From Artemisia argyi (taxonomy: Eukaryota; Streptophyta; Magnoliopsida; Asterales; Asteraceae): DNA of 64,000 nucleotides. The notes under the pieces were generated by a model, which did no database searches, was not told where the DNA came from, and worked only from the letters and a program-made list of their open reading frames with translations. Both the position numbers and the translations under genes were made by a program. Location of the stretch: the NCBI GenBank assembly GCA_030686995.1, contig CM060684.1, forward strand, positions 7,399,897 to 7,463,896, in the 5' to 3' direction. The first letter of the stretch is position 1; every line of letters starts with the position of its first letter. This document shows positions 12,447 to 21,279 of this stretch, piece after piece.

Positions 12447-15400
12447 CTCCCCCTCAAGTTGAGAGGTGGAAGAATTGGAAACTCCCAACTTGGACATAAG
12501 TTTTGAATGTTGATCTTCAAGTAAAACTTTTGTAAACACATCTGCAAGCTGTTCCTTTGTAGACACATAAGAAGGACTGACTTGACCATTCTTCACTTGA
12601 TCTCTTACATAGTGGCAGTCTACCTCTATGTGTTTGGTTCTAGCATGAAACACAAGATTAGCAGCTATGTACAGAGCTGCTTGATTGTCACACTTCAAAT
12701 CAACTGGACCAAGATCTTTAATTCCCAAATCTTTTAGTAATGAAACTAACCAGGTCACTTCACAACAAGTTAGAGCCATTGCTCTGTATTCTGCCTCAGC
12801 AGATGATCTTGAAACAACACTTTGTTTCTTTGATTTCCATGAAATAGGAGACTGACCAAGTAATATGCAATATCCAGTTGTAGATCTTCTAGTCATTGGA
12901 CAACTAGCCCAATCACTATCACAATATGCAGTCAGATGAGCAGCAGAGTCATTAGCTAGCAAAATTCCTTGACCTGGTGATTTCAACAAGTATCTCAACA
13001 AATGCTTAACAGCTTGCATATGAACTGAGGTTGGATTTTGCATAAACTGACTAAGAAGTTGTACTGTGTAGCAAATGTCAGGTCTAGTGATAGTAAGGTA
13101 AATGAGTTTTCCAATGTACTTCCTATATACTTCTGGATCAGAAAGAGGAGTACCAATGTCAGCCTGCAACTTCACATGAGGATCCATGGGCAGCTTATAG
13201 GTTTTAGCATTAGACAAGCCTGCTTCATGCAGCAAATCAGTAGTATATTTCTTTTGTGAAATGAAGATGCCTTGATCACTTTTGGACACTTCTAGACCTA
13301 AGAAGTAGTTCAATTCTCCAAGATCCTTCATATGAAAATGAGAACTTAACTGAGACTTCAAAGCTTGAATCTCACTGCTGTCAGAACCAGTTATCATCAA
13401 ATCATCTACATACACTAACACAGCTGTAAATGATGTACCATTTGATTTGACAAACAATGAATAATCTGCCTTTGACTGAACATATCCAAAGGAAACCAGG
13501 GCTGATGACAATTTGGCAAACCATTGTCTTGGTGCTTGCTTGAGACCATACAAAGATTTCTTAAGTTTACAAACAAGGTTTTGATTGGTAGGAACATCTT
13601 GCACATTCTCCCCCTTACCAACATAACCTTGTGGCATCTGCATGTAAACTTCTTCAAACAAATCACCATGTAAAAAGGCATTTGAGACATCCATTTGACA
13701 AATATCCCAACCCTTCATGGCTGCAATGGCTAACAAGGCTCTCACTGTCACCATTTTGGCAACTGGAGCAAAAGTTTCTTCATAGTCTACTCCTTTTCTT
13801 TGTCTGTTTCCATTTACCACCAGCCTTGCCTTCTTTTTGTCCTCAGAACCATCAGCATTGTACTTTATTTTGTATATCCAATGACAAGCAATAGCCTTTT
13901 TGTCTTTAGGCAAAGTTGTCACTTCCCATGTTTCATTATCTTCTAGAGCTCTAATTTCCACATCCATTGCATTGCCCCAGGCAGGAATCTTAATAGCTTC
14001 TTTGAAAGATGTTGGTGCAGTGTTGGCTAACAAGGCACACAAAAATGCTTGAAACTGAGATTGCAATGAAGTAACTGAGACTTGATTGGCTCTTGGCAAA
14101 TGAGGGGTAACATAGTCTTTAAGCCAACTTGGAGGAACTGGAACCCTGGATGACTTCCTTGTTGGTTCAAACACTGGTGGAACAGGATGTTCAACTGGTT
14201 GAACTTCTTCTTCATGAATCTCAGTCTCAGTTCTAACTGGTTTAGAAGAATGCTGATTCTGTTGATGAGTTTCTGCTGACAGCTGATCCTGCTGATGGGA
14301 TTCTGCTGACAGTTGATCTTGCTGATGGGATTCTGCTGACAACTGATCCTCATACCAAATAGAAGATGACAGAGGAGCAGGTATGGGTTTAAGTACTTGA
14401 TTCATACTAGACTTTGAATAAGGAAAAATATGCTCATAGAATACCACATCCCTGGAAACAAACCTAGTATGGGTGAGCAAATTGTACAACTTGTACCCTT
14501 TTTGATGTTGTGGATAACCAAGAAACAAACAAGGCATACCCCTGGATTCAAACTTATCAGCAATTCTTGTTGGATTGCTTGCAACAGCCAGGCACCCAAA
14601 AACTCTCAAGTGACCATAATCAGGCTTAGAATGCATCAAAATTTCATAAGGTGTCTTGAATTTTAGAACAGCTGTAGGAAATCTATTGATGAGATAAGTG
14701 GCAGTGATAACACAATCTCCCCAATATTGCACAGGCAAATGAGCATGTAATCTTAGTGCCCTGGCAATCTCCAAAATGTTTCTGTGCTTTCTCTCTACTC
14801 TTCCATTCTGCTGAGGTCTATCCACACAAGAGGTTTGATGCTCAATTCCTAGAGATTTCATATAAGGGCCTATTTCTCCTTTGAGAAATTCTAGTGCATT
14901 GTCTAACCTTATTATCTTAATGTCTTTCTCAAACTGTGTCTTAACAAAAACATGAAATGACTTTAAGACAGTGAAAGCTTCTGATTTCTTAACCAACAAA
15001 TATGTCCACACAGCTCTACTACAATCATCCACAATGGTCAGAAAATACCTATGATGCCCTACAGTTGGAACTTTATAAGGACCCCAGATATCAATGTGAA
15101 TGAGATGAAATGGAACTTTAGAATGTGAGACACTAGTAGGATAAGGAAGTTTAGAAAACTTAGCCATAGGACAGGTCAAACAAGCTTTATTATTAGCATT
15201 AGATTGACACTGAGGTACAGAATCAATGTGCTTAAGAGTAGAGTTTGAAACATGACCAAGCCTATGATGCCATAGACTATATGAATTGTTGAAAACACTG
15301 AAAGCAAATGTATCAGGAACAGAACAGTTTGCAAAGAATGAATACAAGCTACAATCTTCAAGTACAGACACAACCATAGAAGAGAGTTGAGCATGCACTT

Positions 15401-15479
15401 GCTCCAATGGAAGATTGAGCAAATGATAGAGACCAGCCTTCTTCTTACCCAAGCCCAACACCTTCCTGGTTTTCAAATC
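12426..15479 (-). CDS. Copia pol: integrase, reverse transcriptase, RNase H
   Basis: About 1018 codons following the second TAG. In order: GAG-pre-integrase HHCC zinc finger (HHRLGHVS ... CLTCPMAK); integrase core with acidic residues in HIDIWGPY, RLDNALEF and NGRVERKHRN; a linker with a 10-residue tandem repeat (DQLSAESHQQ, three times); Copia-type RT (DVSNAFLHGDL, and YVDDL near 13401-13412); and RNase H with YCDSDWASC, SSAEAEYRAMA and TKHIEVDCHY. All key catalytic residues are visible. There is no start Met at the beginning, because the sequence is the continuation of the gag-protease frame. The C-terminus ends at 12426, inside the 3' LTR. Confidence 0.93.
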   Translation of the reverse strand, partial: DLKTRKVLGLGKKKAGLYHLLNLPLEQVHAQLSSMVVSVLEDCSLYSFFANCSVPDTFAFSVFNNSYSLWHHRLGHVSNSTLKHIDSVPQCQSNANNKACLTCPMAKFSKLPYPTSVSHSKVPFHLIHIDIWGPYKVPTVGHHRYFLTIVDDCSRAVWTYLLVKKSEAFTVLKSFHVFVKTQFEKDIKIIRLDNALEFLKGEIGPYMKSLGIEHQTSCVDRPQQNGRVERKHRNILEIARALRLHAHLPVQYWGDCVITATYLINRFPTAVLKFKTPYEILMHSKPDYGHLRVFGCLAVASNPTRIADKFESRGMPCLFLGYPQHQKGYKLYNLLTHTRFVSRDVVFYEHIFPYSKSSMNQVLKPIPAPLSSSIWYEDQLSAESHQQDQLSAESHQQDQLSAETHQQNQHSSKPVRTETEIHEEEVQPVEHPVPPVFEPTRKSSRVPVPPSWLKDYVTPHLPRANQVSVTSLQSQFQAFLCALLANTAPTSFKEAIKIPAWGNAMDVEIRALEDNETWEVTTLPKDKKAIACHWIYKIKYNADGSEDKKKARLVVNGNRQRKGVDYEETFAPVAKMVTVRALLAIAAMKGWDICQMDVSNAFLHGDLFEEVYMQMPQGYVGKGENVQDVPTNQNLVCKLKKSLYGLKQAPRQWFAKLSSALVSFGYVQSKADYSLFVKSNGTSFTAVLVYVDDLMITGSDSSEIQALKSQLSSHFHMKDLGELNYFLGLEVSKSDQGIFISQKKYTTDLLHEAGLSNAKTYKLPMDPHVKLQADIGTPLSDPEVYRKYIGKLIYLTITRPDICYTVQLLSQFMQNPTSVHMQAVKHLLRYLLKSPGQGILLANDSAAHLTAYCDSDWASCPMTRRSTTGYCILLGQSPISWKSKKQSVVSRSSAEAEYRAMALTCCEVTWLVSLLKDLGIKDLGPVDLKCDNQAALYIAANLVFHARTKHIEVDCHYVRDQVKNGQVSPSYVSTKEQLADVFTKVLLEDQHSKLMSKLGVSNSSTSQLEGECQRGVG
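12447..12457 (-). promoter_or_regulatory. Polypurine tract of the Copia element
   Basis: TTGAGGGGGAG on the minus strand, directly against the 3' LTR. It is the plus-strand DNA priming site of the element and lies just past the end of pol. Confidence 0.85.
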
Positions 15480-16493
15480 CTAAATAACACAAAACTGCTC
15501 ATAAAAAGTGACAAAACATTGAGAGTCTTTTGTCAATTTTGAAACTGACAAAAGTCTGAATTTGCATGAAGGAACAACCAGGACATTTTTGAGCTCAATT
15601 TTGTTTTGTAACACCTTATTTCCAACTTGTGAGATAACAGATGTGTGACCATTAGGCAAATTAATCATTTGTTTATACTTAAGAGTCTGAACATCTATTA
15701 GATCCTCACTATCAGGTGACATGTGATCACTAGCTCCAGTGTCAATTATCCAACCTTCTATCACACCATTTATGCAGGAAAAACAATAAATTGTACCTTC
15801 ACCAAATGGATGATCCATTTCAGTTGGTTCTTGAGCATTTTGATTGAACTGTGGCAAACTTTTCATGAGTTGCTCAAACTGTTTGGATGTAAACACAACA
15901 TGACCACTGTTTTCAACTACTGCAGCAGTCCTTTTGACATTTCCATTGCCATTCTTAACCACTGATTTTCCTTTCTGACCTTGTTTATACTTATAATGCC
16001 AAACAGGATAACCAATTTTCTCCCAACACTTCTCTGGTGGATGCCACTTAAATCCACAGATATTACACTTATCTTTTACCTCTCCTTTGCTGTACAGAGC
16101 AGTAGATTCAATTCCCACATGACTATTATTTCCAAACACCCCTCTTTGTGATTCTTCTTGTTGAAGCAAAGAACAAGCAGTTTCAACACTAGGCAGAGGA
16201 GAGTTCAACAACAGTTGACTTCTTTGACTTGCAAAATGATCATCCAGACCATTGAGAAATTGAAACAATCTTTGCTCTTCCTTCTGAACATTCAAGGCTT
16301 GAATAAACACAGCAACTTCAGGAGTTATATTGACAATTCTTGGCAATTCATTCATGGAATCCAACTCTTCCCAAACACACTTCATATTGGTGTAATACTC
16401 ACTAATGGACCTTCCTGATTGCATAATTGCATAAGTTTCTCTATTGAGTTTGTACTTATGAGATCCATTACTCAGTGCAAACCTTGTTTCCAA
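15480..16493 (-). CDS. Copia gag C-terminal part and protease
   Basis: 337 codons in the same frame as the upstream and downstream parts, bounded by TAG at 16494-16496 and TAG at 15480-15482. It contains a gag helical region, a CxxCx4Hx4C zinc knuckle (CNICGFKWHPPEKC, about 16027-16068) that binds nucleic acid, and the aspartic protease motif IIDTGASDHMS near 15743. The zinc knuckle and protease would not be made unless the first TAG is read through or bypassed. Confidence 0.9.
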   Translation of the reverse strand: METRFALSNGSHKYKLNRETYAIMQSGRSISEYYTNMKCVWEELDSMNELPRIVNITPEVAVFIQALNVQKEEQRLFQFLNGLDDHFASQRSQLLLNSPLPSVETACSLLQQEESQRGVFGNNSHVGIESTALYSKGEVKDKCNICGFKWHPPEKCWEKIGYPVWHYKYKQGQKGKSVVKNGNGNVKRTAAVVENSGHVVFTSKQFEQLMKSLPQFNQNAQEPTEMDHPFGEGTIYCFSCINGVIEGWIIDTGASDHMSPDSEDLIDVQTLKYKQMINLPNGHTSVISQVGNKVLQNKIELKNVLVVPSCKFRLLSVSKLTKDSQCFVTFYEQFCVI

Positions 16494-16853
16494 CTAAAGC
16501 CATATGGCATGAGCTGTCCCCATAAACATGATGGATTTACCAATAGATTCAGAAACTGAATTCATCAACCAACTAATTACCAGATTGTTACACGTGTCCC
16601 ATTGCTCTTGTAAACTAGCATCATCAACTGATCTTGGAACAATACCTCTAATGAATCCTAACTTCCGTTTTGTGGACAAAGCTATCTCTACTGATCTTCT
16701 CCAAGAACGATAGTTCTGAGCCCCAAGAAGTTTTTCAGTCACCATCAGTGTACCAGGTCCATCAGAAGGATGCAAGAACAGTGGATTTTGAAATAACATC
16801 TGATTATTCATCATTTCAGCAGTTTCAGATGAAGAAGAAGATGTTGAATTCAT
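16494..16853 (-). CDS. Copia gag N-terminal part
   Basis: 119 residues from ATG at 16853 to TAG at 16494-16496. It carries the typical plant Copia gag start (GTLMVTEKLLGAQNYRSWRR, ALSTKRKLGFIRG). The TAG falls after AHAIWL, in the middle of a conserved gag block, and the frame continues directly as LETRFALSNG. This start is the first ATG after the leader at 16854-17131. Confidence 0.92.
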   Translation of the reverse strand: MNSTSSSSSETAEMMNNQMLFQNPLFLHPSDGPGTLMVTEKLLGAQNYRSWRRSVEIALSTKRKLGFIRGIVPRSVDDASLQEQWDTCNNLVISWLMNSVSESIGKSIMFMGTAHAIWL

Positions 16854-17131
16854 AACTATTGATGCGGAAGCGTTTTATATATTCAAGAAACCGTTACAGT
16901 GATAACCTATTGATTCACAAATTCAAGAAACATGAATTGAATCAATTACAGGTGTTTGTGAAGAAATTTGATAGAGATTAGTGAAAGAATGATGAAATTT
17001 GGTGTTGAAATGGTGGTTTTAAGAAGATGATCGGAAAAGTTAGTTACGGTGGTTTACGGTGGTTGAAGGTGATCGGAAAAATTAGTTAGAGTGGTTGTAA
17101 CGGTTGAAACTGATCAAGAACTCATTATTGA

Positions 17132-17143
17132 GCTCTGATACCA
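17132..17143 (-). promoter_or_regulatory. Primer binding site, initiator tRNA-Met type
   Basis: TGGTATCAGAGC on the minus strand, the usual 12-nt complement of plant initiator tRNA-Met used by Copia elements. It abuts the 5' LTR with no gap, which supports the LTR ending in ...CAATA. Confidence 0.93.
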
Positions 17144-17349
17144 TATTGACAATAATGAGTTGAGAGAATCACACATTTCACACACACACACACAAGAGTG
17201 AAAGTGATTTCATTAAGCTAAAGAATGAATGAGTTTACAGAGTATATATACAGAGAGAAACTAATAACAGAATATTTACAACACTAGTCCTTCAACTATC
17301 TAATTGTAACACTTCAGTCCCTGAACTATTATCCAACTCCTCTTTGACA
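17144..17349 (-). repeat. 5' LTR of the Copia element
   Basis: 206 bp, identical to the 3' LTR except for one extra CA in the CACACA tract. It should contain the element promoter; a TATATATA-like stretch lies near 17244 on the plus strand. Confidence 0.93.
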
Positions 17350-17509
17350 TTAATAGGAGATGAGATTTAGCCATCAACACCACTAGTAGCTTATGCTTCT
17401 TTCTCAAATATAATTATTTATTTTGGTGCTAAAAAAATCACCATATACCTCTTCCTTCCTTCTTTTTTGAAATACTCGTGTTAATATTTAACCATTTTGT
17501 CCACCCGGT

Positions 17510-17730
17510 CCGGTAAAAACCCGACCATATCCAGCCAAGACCCGGTTAAACCCGGATATTCTCTGTCATATCCAGCCTAGACCCGGTCAAGATCCGGTTA
17601 GACCCTGTCATTTTCGGGCAAGACCCGGTTAGACCCTGTCATTTCCGATCAAGACCCGGTCATATCCGGTCAAGACCCGGTCATATCCGGTCAAGACCCG
17701 GTTATATCCGGGCAAGACCCATTGTGGGCT
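17510..17730. repeat. CCGG-rich minisatellite, copy 1
   Basis: Tandem units of about 21 bp built from AAGACCCGGT(C/T) and (A)TATCCGG, for example TCATATCCGGTCAAGACCCG. The same minisatellite occurs at 28890-29135 and, contracted, at 49231-49312. Each time it is followed by CCATTG, then TCAAATGATTCC or a close variant, and a CATCAACAA phrase. Confidence 0.85.
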
Positions 17731-17799
17731 TGAAATGATTCCACATATCAACAACTTTGGTTAGTGGTAGTTGAGTCAAGTAGACATGTGTTGATAGCT

Positions 17800-18572
17800 G
17801 AAGGTTGTTAGAATCAGGTAGTAGCTATGCGTGTGTTAAGGATAACGCTAGGCTGATTAGACACGTGTTGGAGCTGTGTGAGAATGGGATGACGAATTCG
17901 CGTAATGTGGCGTGTTGTGTATTGAGGAATTTGCCGAGTTTTGTTGATGTTAGGGGTGTTTTTGTTGAGAGTTGTCAAGTCTGGGACGGTTTTGGCGCAG
18001 GAGTATGGATTTGGTTGTTTTAGTAATTTGGTTAGGGAGGATGATGATTTGAAGTTGATGGTTGTTAGGAGTAGCGTTTTTGTGAGTTTGAAGGGGTCTT
18101 TTTTATTCGGGGAATAGTGTGAGGTATTTGGAGGTTTTAAGAATTCGGCGTGTGTTGAACGGGTTGTGGGGTGCTGGGAGTGAGGATTCAGTGTGCCAAG
18201 GAGTTGGGGGAATTGGGGTGTATAGGACCTTTGATCAGTATGTTGGAGGGGAAAGCGATTGAGGACAAACAAGCAGCTGTAAGAGCGTTGTCAGTTATAT
18301 TGATATGTTCGGGGAACACAAGGAATTATCGGAAAGAAGAAAGAGGGATAGTGAGTGTAGTCAAGTTATTAGATCCTTCTATACCAAATTTTGATAACAA
18401 GTACCCTGTGTCGATTCCAATGTCTTTAACTCATTCGAAGAAATGTCGCAAACAGATGGTAAACACGGGTGCTTTGTTGTTTTTACAAAAGCTTGTAGAA
18501 ATGGATGTTGATGGTGCAAAGAAGCTACAAGAGACTATAGGTCGCGGGAAGCTATGGGGTGTGTTTGGGTGA
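17800..18572 (+). pseudogene. Armadillo-repeat protein pseudogene
   Basis: Intron-free stretch with ARM-like helices in at least two or three frames. The first part reads NARLIRHVLELCENGMTNSR. A middle part after a frame change reads EYGFGCFSNLVREDDDLKLM. The last part (18171-18572) reads QCAKELGELGCIGPLISMLE, HSKKCRKQMVNTGALLFLQK and GRGKLWGVFG before the stop. The ending resembles plant ARM proteins of the vacuolar protein 8/U-box-like group (LGRGKIWGVF ending). Frame changes near 17965 and 18100-18170 and the missing N-terminal half mark it as a pseudogene. Confidence 0.7.
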
Positions 18573-18739
18573 CCGTAATGATCATACTCGTTCTCAAACA
18601 TCATCTGTATGTATATATTTTAATTTACAGTTTTGCACTGCCTGTGCATCCTTTTGTTCATAATTGTATTCTTAGTAATTGAGAGGTCAAGGCATTAGTC
18701 ATCCTTGTTTTATTAATCGGTTGACCTAACTTTGATTAA

Positions 18740-19090
18740 GTTGTAATCTTTATTACCAAAACTCAATAATACAACAATTAAGGATCTGAACTTAGTACTT
18801 TCATACTCAGTACTGCACTTGGTGAATCAGTTATCTCTTGAGCGTATTCTGTAGTGAATCGAAAATACATATTATTTGCACGTTATCGATTTCACAAACA
18901 CACATATTACAAAAACATATGTCATCTAACAAAGCTTGATATGAAAGCAAAATGCAGTTTGTTTCAAAGTACATATTTGAATAACTTCAAAATCTCATTT
19001 CGAGTGTTCTTCATACCTTTTTCTCACTAACAATGGTGGCCGGAGAAGGCATAGGTGCCATGGTGGTTGCTAGTTGTGTGTTGGCATCAT
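18740..19090 (-). pseudogene. Remnant of the small membrane-peptide gene unit
   Basis: Colinear with 29220-29600 and 49395-49765: AATTAAGGAT(C/T)TGAACTTAGTA, CTAACAAAGCTTGATA, ATAACTTCAAAA, then the small-ORF 3' part (minus strand RPPLLVRKRYEEHSK followed by a stop). A 4-bp deletion relative to the 49.6-kb copy shifts the frame before RPPL. The N-terminal half is missing after about 19090. Confidence 0.55.
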
Positions 19091-19563
19091 AGCAACAAGT
19101 TGTTATTTCACCTCTCTGATTCACTTTATTTTAGCACCTCCCATCTAGCTACATTTCCTTTAATCCTTTCTACCAATCCACTCAACCTGCCACCACAGTA
19201 GTAGACAAGGTAGAAAAGGATAAAGGCATCACTAGAAACCCATAACCCATCCATGGGGGGCTCTACCAAAACAACCTACATTTCCCTCTCAATGGAAGGC
19301 TTCAGTTGCTTGGGAACACACACCCTCCATGATGACCATCCATTACCTCCTATGCCTATGTATTGAGTGGACCAAGCAGGTTTACCCTTCATAAAGTGAG
19401 ACCCTTCTTTATGGTACATTCATACTAGATAGACCTCCTATTTTAGCCAAACATACCTGTTCAGTCCCCCCCTAGGCCAACTGAACTTGATAAGAGGTTA
19501 TTATAGGTACAGTCTTACTAGTTAGAACTCCAAGGTACAAGGTATCTCAACTTTATAATAGCC
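19091..19563. other. Unassigned interval
   Basis: More GC-rich than its surroundings, no open frame. Some runs look coding-derived but could not be assigned. It may belong to the LINE fragment on its right. Confidence 0.25.
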
Positions 19564-19727
19564 TGCAAAGAACTAATTTTAACAGCAATTGAAATTTTAT
19601 TTGCTGTTAAACCTGTTTCCAAACACCCCTTTAGACAGTGGAAACTTAAATTTTTGTATATTGCTTCCATATTCCAATCAAATTTCCAATCTTCCAATCA
19701 TTCTATCAAACTTCATCTTATACTATT

Positions 19728-19963
19728 TCAAACATACCATATTTCACAATACAAACCTACACTTCCATATTGTCCATGAGTTGAACATCTCAGATCTTGA
19801 TTAGGAAACCACTTAATCATTCTATCTTGAGTATCCAATCTTCCATGAATAGCAAGCCATAGTATAAATGAATGTTTAGGAATGCAGTGTGTATACCAAA
19901 CTAGCCCACTCCAAATAGTTTGGTGCCTATGTTTTACAGGGCCTGAAATATTTCTCAAATCAG
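19728..19963 (-). pseudogene. LINE fragment, reverse-transcriptase zinc-binding domain (zf-RVT)
   Basis: Minus strand reads DLRNISGPVKHRHQTIWSGL, then VWYTHCIPKHSFILWLAIHG and RLDTQDRMIKW. This is the W..VW....P(K)..F..W....RL.T..R pattern of the zf-RVT domain found C-terminal to RT in plant LINEs. Only this domain is present, with no RT motifs nearby. It ends against the UTP6-like exon at 19964. Confidence 0.65.
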
Positions 19964-20892
19964 AAGCATCATTTTGAAAAGCTGGTGGTTATTTCTATTA
20001 GTTCATTGATCAGAGACGGTGGCAGCGATGACTGTTTCTCCCTCTCATCTGCAATTGTGAACTTTGTTCTTCAGAAAAATGGAATTCAAAGTGCAAGAGA
20101 CATGTATAAGTGGTATGTAGATAACCCGTTAGCTGTCAAGCATCATTTTCATGAGTTGCCTATATAACAAAAAATCATCTTATTGTTTTTCTTCGTACTG
20201 GTTGAAATATAGACGTTTTGTTTGTTGCTGGGGCTCAAAGCTCAAATTTGTTGGTTTAGAAGACGCATATTATTAATTATAAATTTGTTGAAGCAAACAT
20301 TTTGTAAAATGGCTCAATAGTTTAACATAGCTAACAATTAGGCTTAGCAGTTATCTCTTGTTATGAAGTTGCTGATCTATTGATTGTGCAGGTGATATGA
20401 TTCAGTCAACCAACACAAGAAGACCCATTTGTTTTGTTGAGTGAAGACCAATTCAAAAGGAGGCAAACCCACGTTTTCATAAAGTTACAGTTGCATGCAA
20501 ATTAGTAGGACACCATGTAGTCCCATGTTTATTTTCATTCCTAGTCAATAGTCTTGTTGCTTAAGTTTAGGAGATCATGCATTTTCATTTCTAGTATTTA
20601 AGTGTACTTTGCTTCATGAAATAAACAAGAAGAAAATATGTTAAAAGTAGTCTTATTCCTTTCTTAATTTCTTGGAGAGTTGCTAACTCAATTAGCTATT
20701 TATCTTAGGAGATTGACCTCCTCTAATTGGTCTCTATCAGCAGGTTTCTTGCTTTGCCTCGTCCCGGGCTCGGTTTCTGTAGAAACTGCATTGAAATGGA
20801 AATGAACATTGCATCATCTGCTGGTGGTAAGGCTCATCTTGCAGAAGTTCTCAAGTTGTATGAAGCTGCACTTTCAGCATATGTAGTCCAAG
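19964..20892 (+). pseudogene. UTP6-like gene fragment (two exons with intron)
   Basis: Exon A 19964-20112 reads HFEKLVVISISSLIRDGGSD, then SLSSAIVNFVLQKNGIQSAR and DMYK. Exon B 20744-20892 reads WFLALPRPGLGFCRNCIEME and KLYEAALSAYVVQ. The intron (20113-20743) has GT/AG ends and joins the frame exactly. The wording matches my memory of plant U3 small nucleolar RNA-associated protein 6, a HAT-repeat protein of the 18S rRNA processome. Other exons are absent on both sides, so this is a gene fragment that kept its intron and was moved at DNA level, not a processed copy. Confidence 0.7.
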
Positions 20893-21279
20893 GTAAATCT
20901 TGAAATCACACACAATTAATGATAAAAATACAGGAACTAAAGCAGAAAACATATCATTTTCATGGTTCAACTGTTTTCTTAATAATATTTCTTTTATATC
21001 ATGTTTAAAAAGTTAAATATAAGTATGTGTTGAATACGAGTTTAATAGTCTTATGTCTTAATGTATAAACCTTTGGTTCGAGTAGTTTTTAATTTTTTTC
21101 TCATCACTCACTGCTACACATATAGTCAAATCGAGAAAAATGTAATGAAGTTGACGTAACCACTTCATGGCTGTTAAACAAAACATCTAAACTTAAGATT
21201 GAAACGCCCATGTAATTTTTTTAGACCAACTTTATATAACACCAACACTTATATTAACATATAAAATTGTACATAACAT
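20893..21279. other. Non-coding interval
   Basis: AT-rich, begins with a normal-looking GTAAAT donor after the UTP6-like exon. No further exon recognised. Confidence 0.3.

Larger units (their letters stand above)
12243..17349 (-). mobile_element. Ty1/Copia LTR retrotransposon, complete and young
   Basis: 5107 bp with two LTRs (12243-12446 and 17144-17349), a 5-bp target duplication (TTAAT at 12238-12242 and 17350-17354), a primer binding site, a polypurine tract and a gag-pol frame in Copia order: gag, protease, integrase, RT, RNase H. The LTRs differ only by one CA unit in a CA repeat, so insertion was very recent. The termini are TG...TA rather than TG...CA. It landed inside a tRNA-like repeat (GACTCGAACACGGGACC on one side, TTTAGCCATCA on the other). 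Transposition is doubtful because two TAG codons interrupt the polyprotein. Confidence 0.97.
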
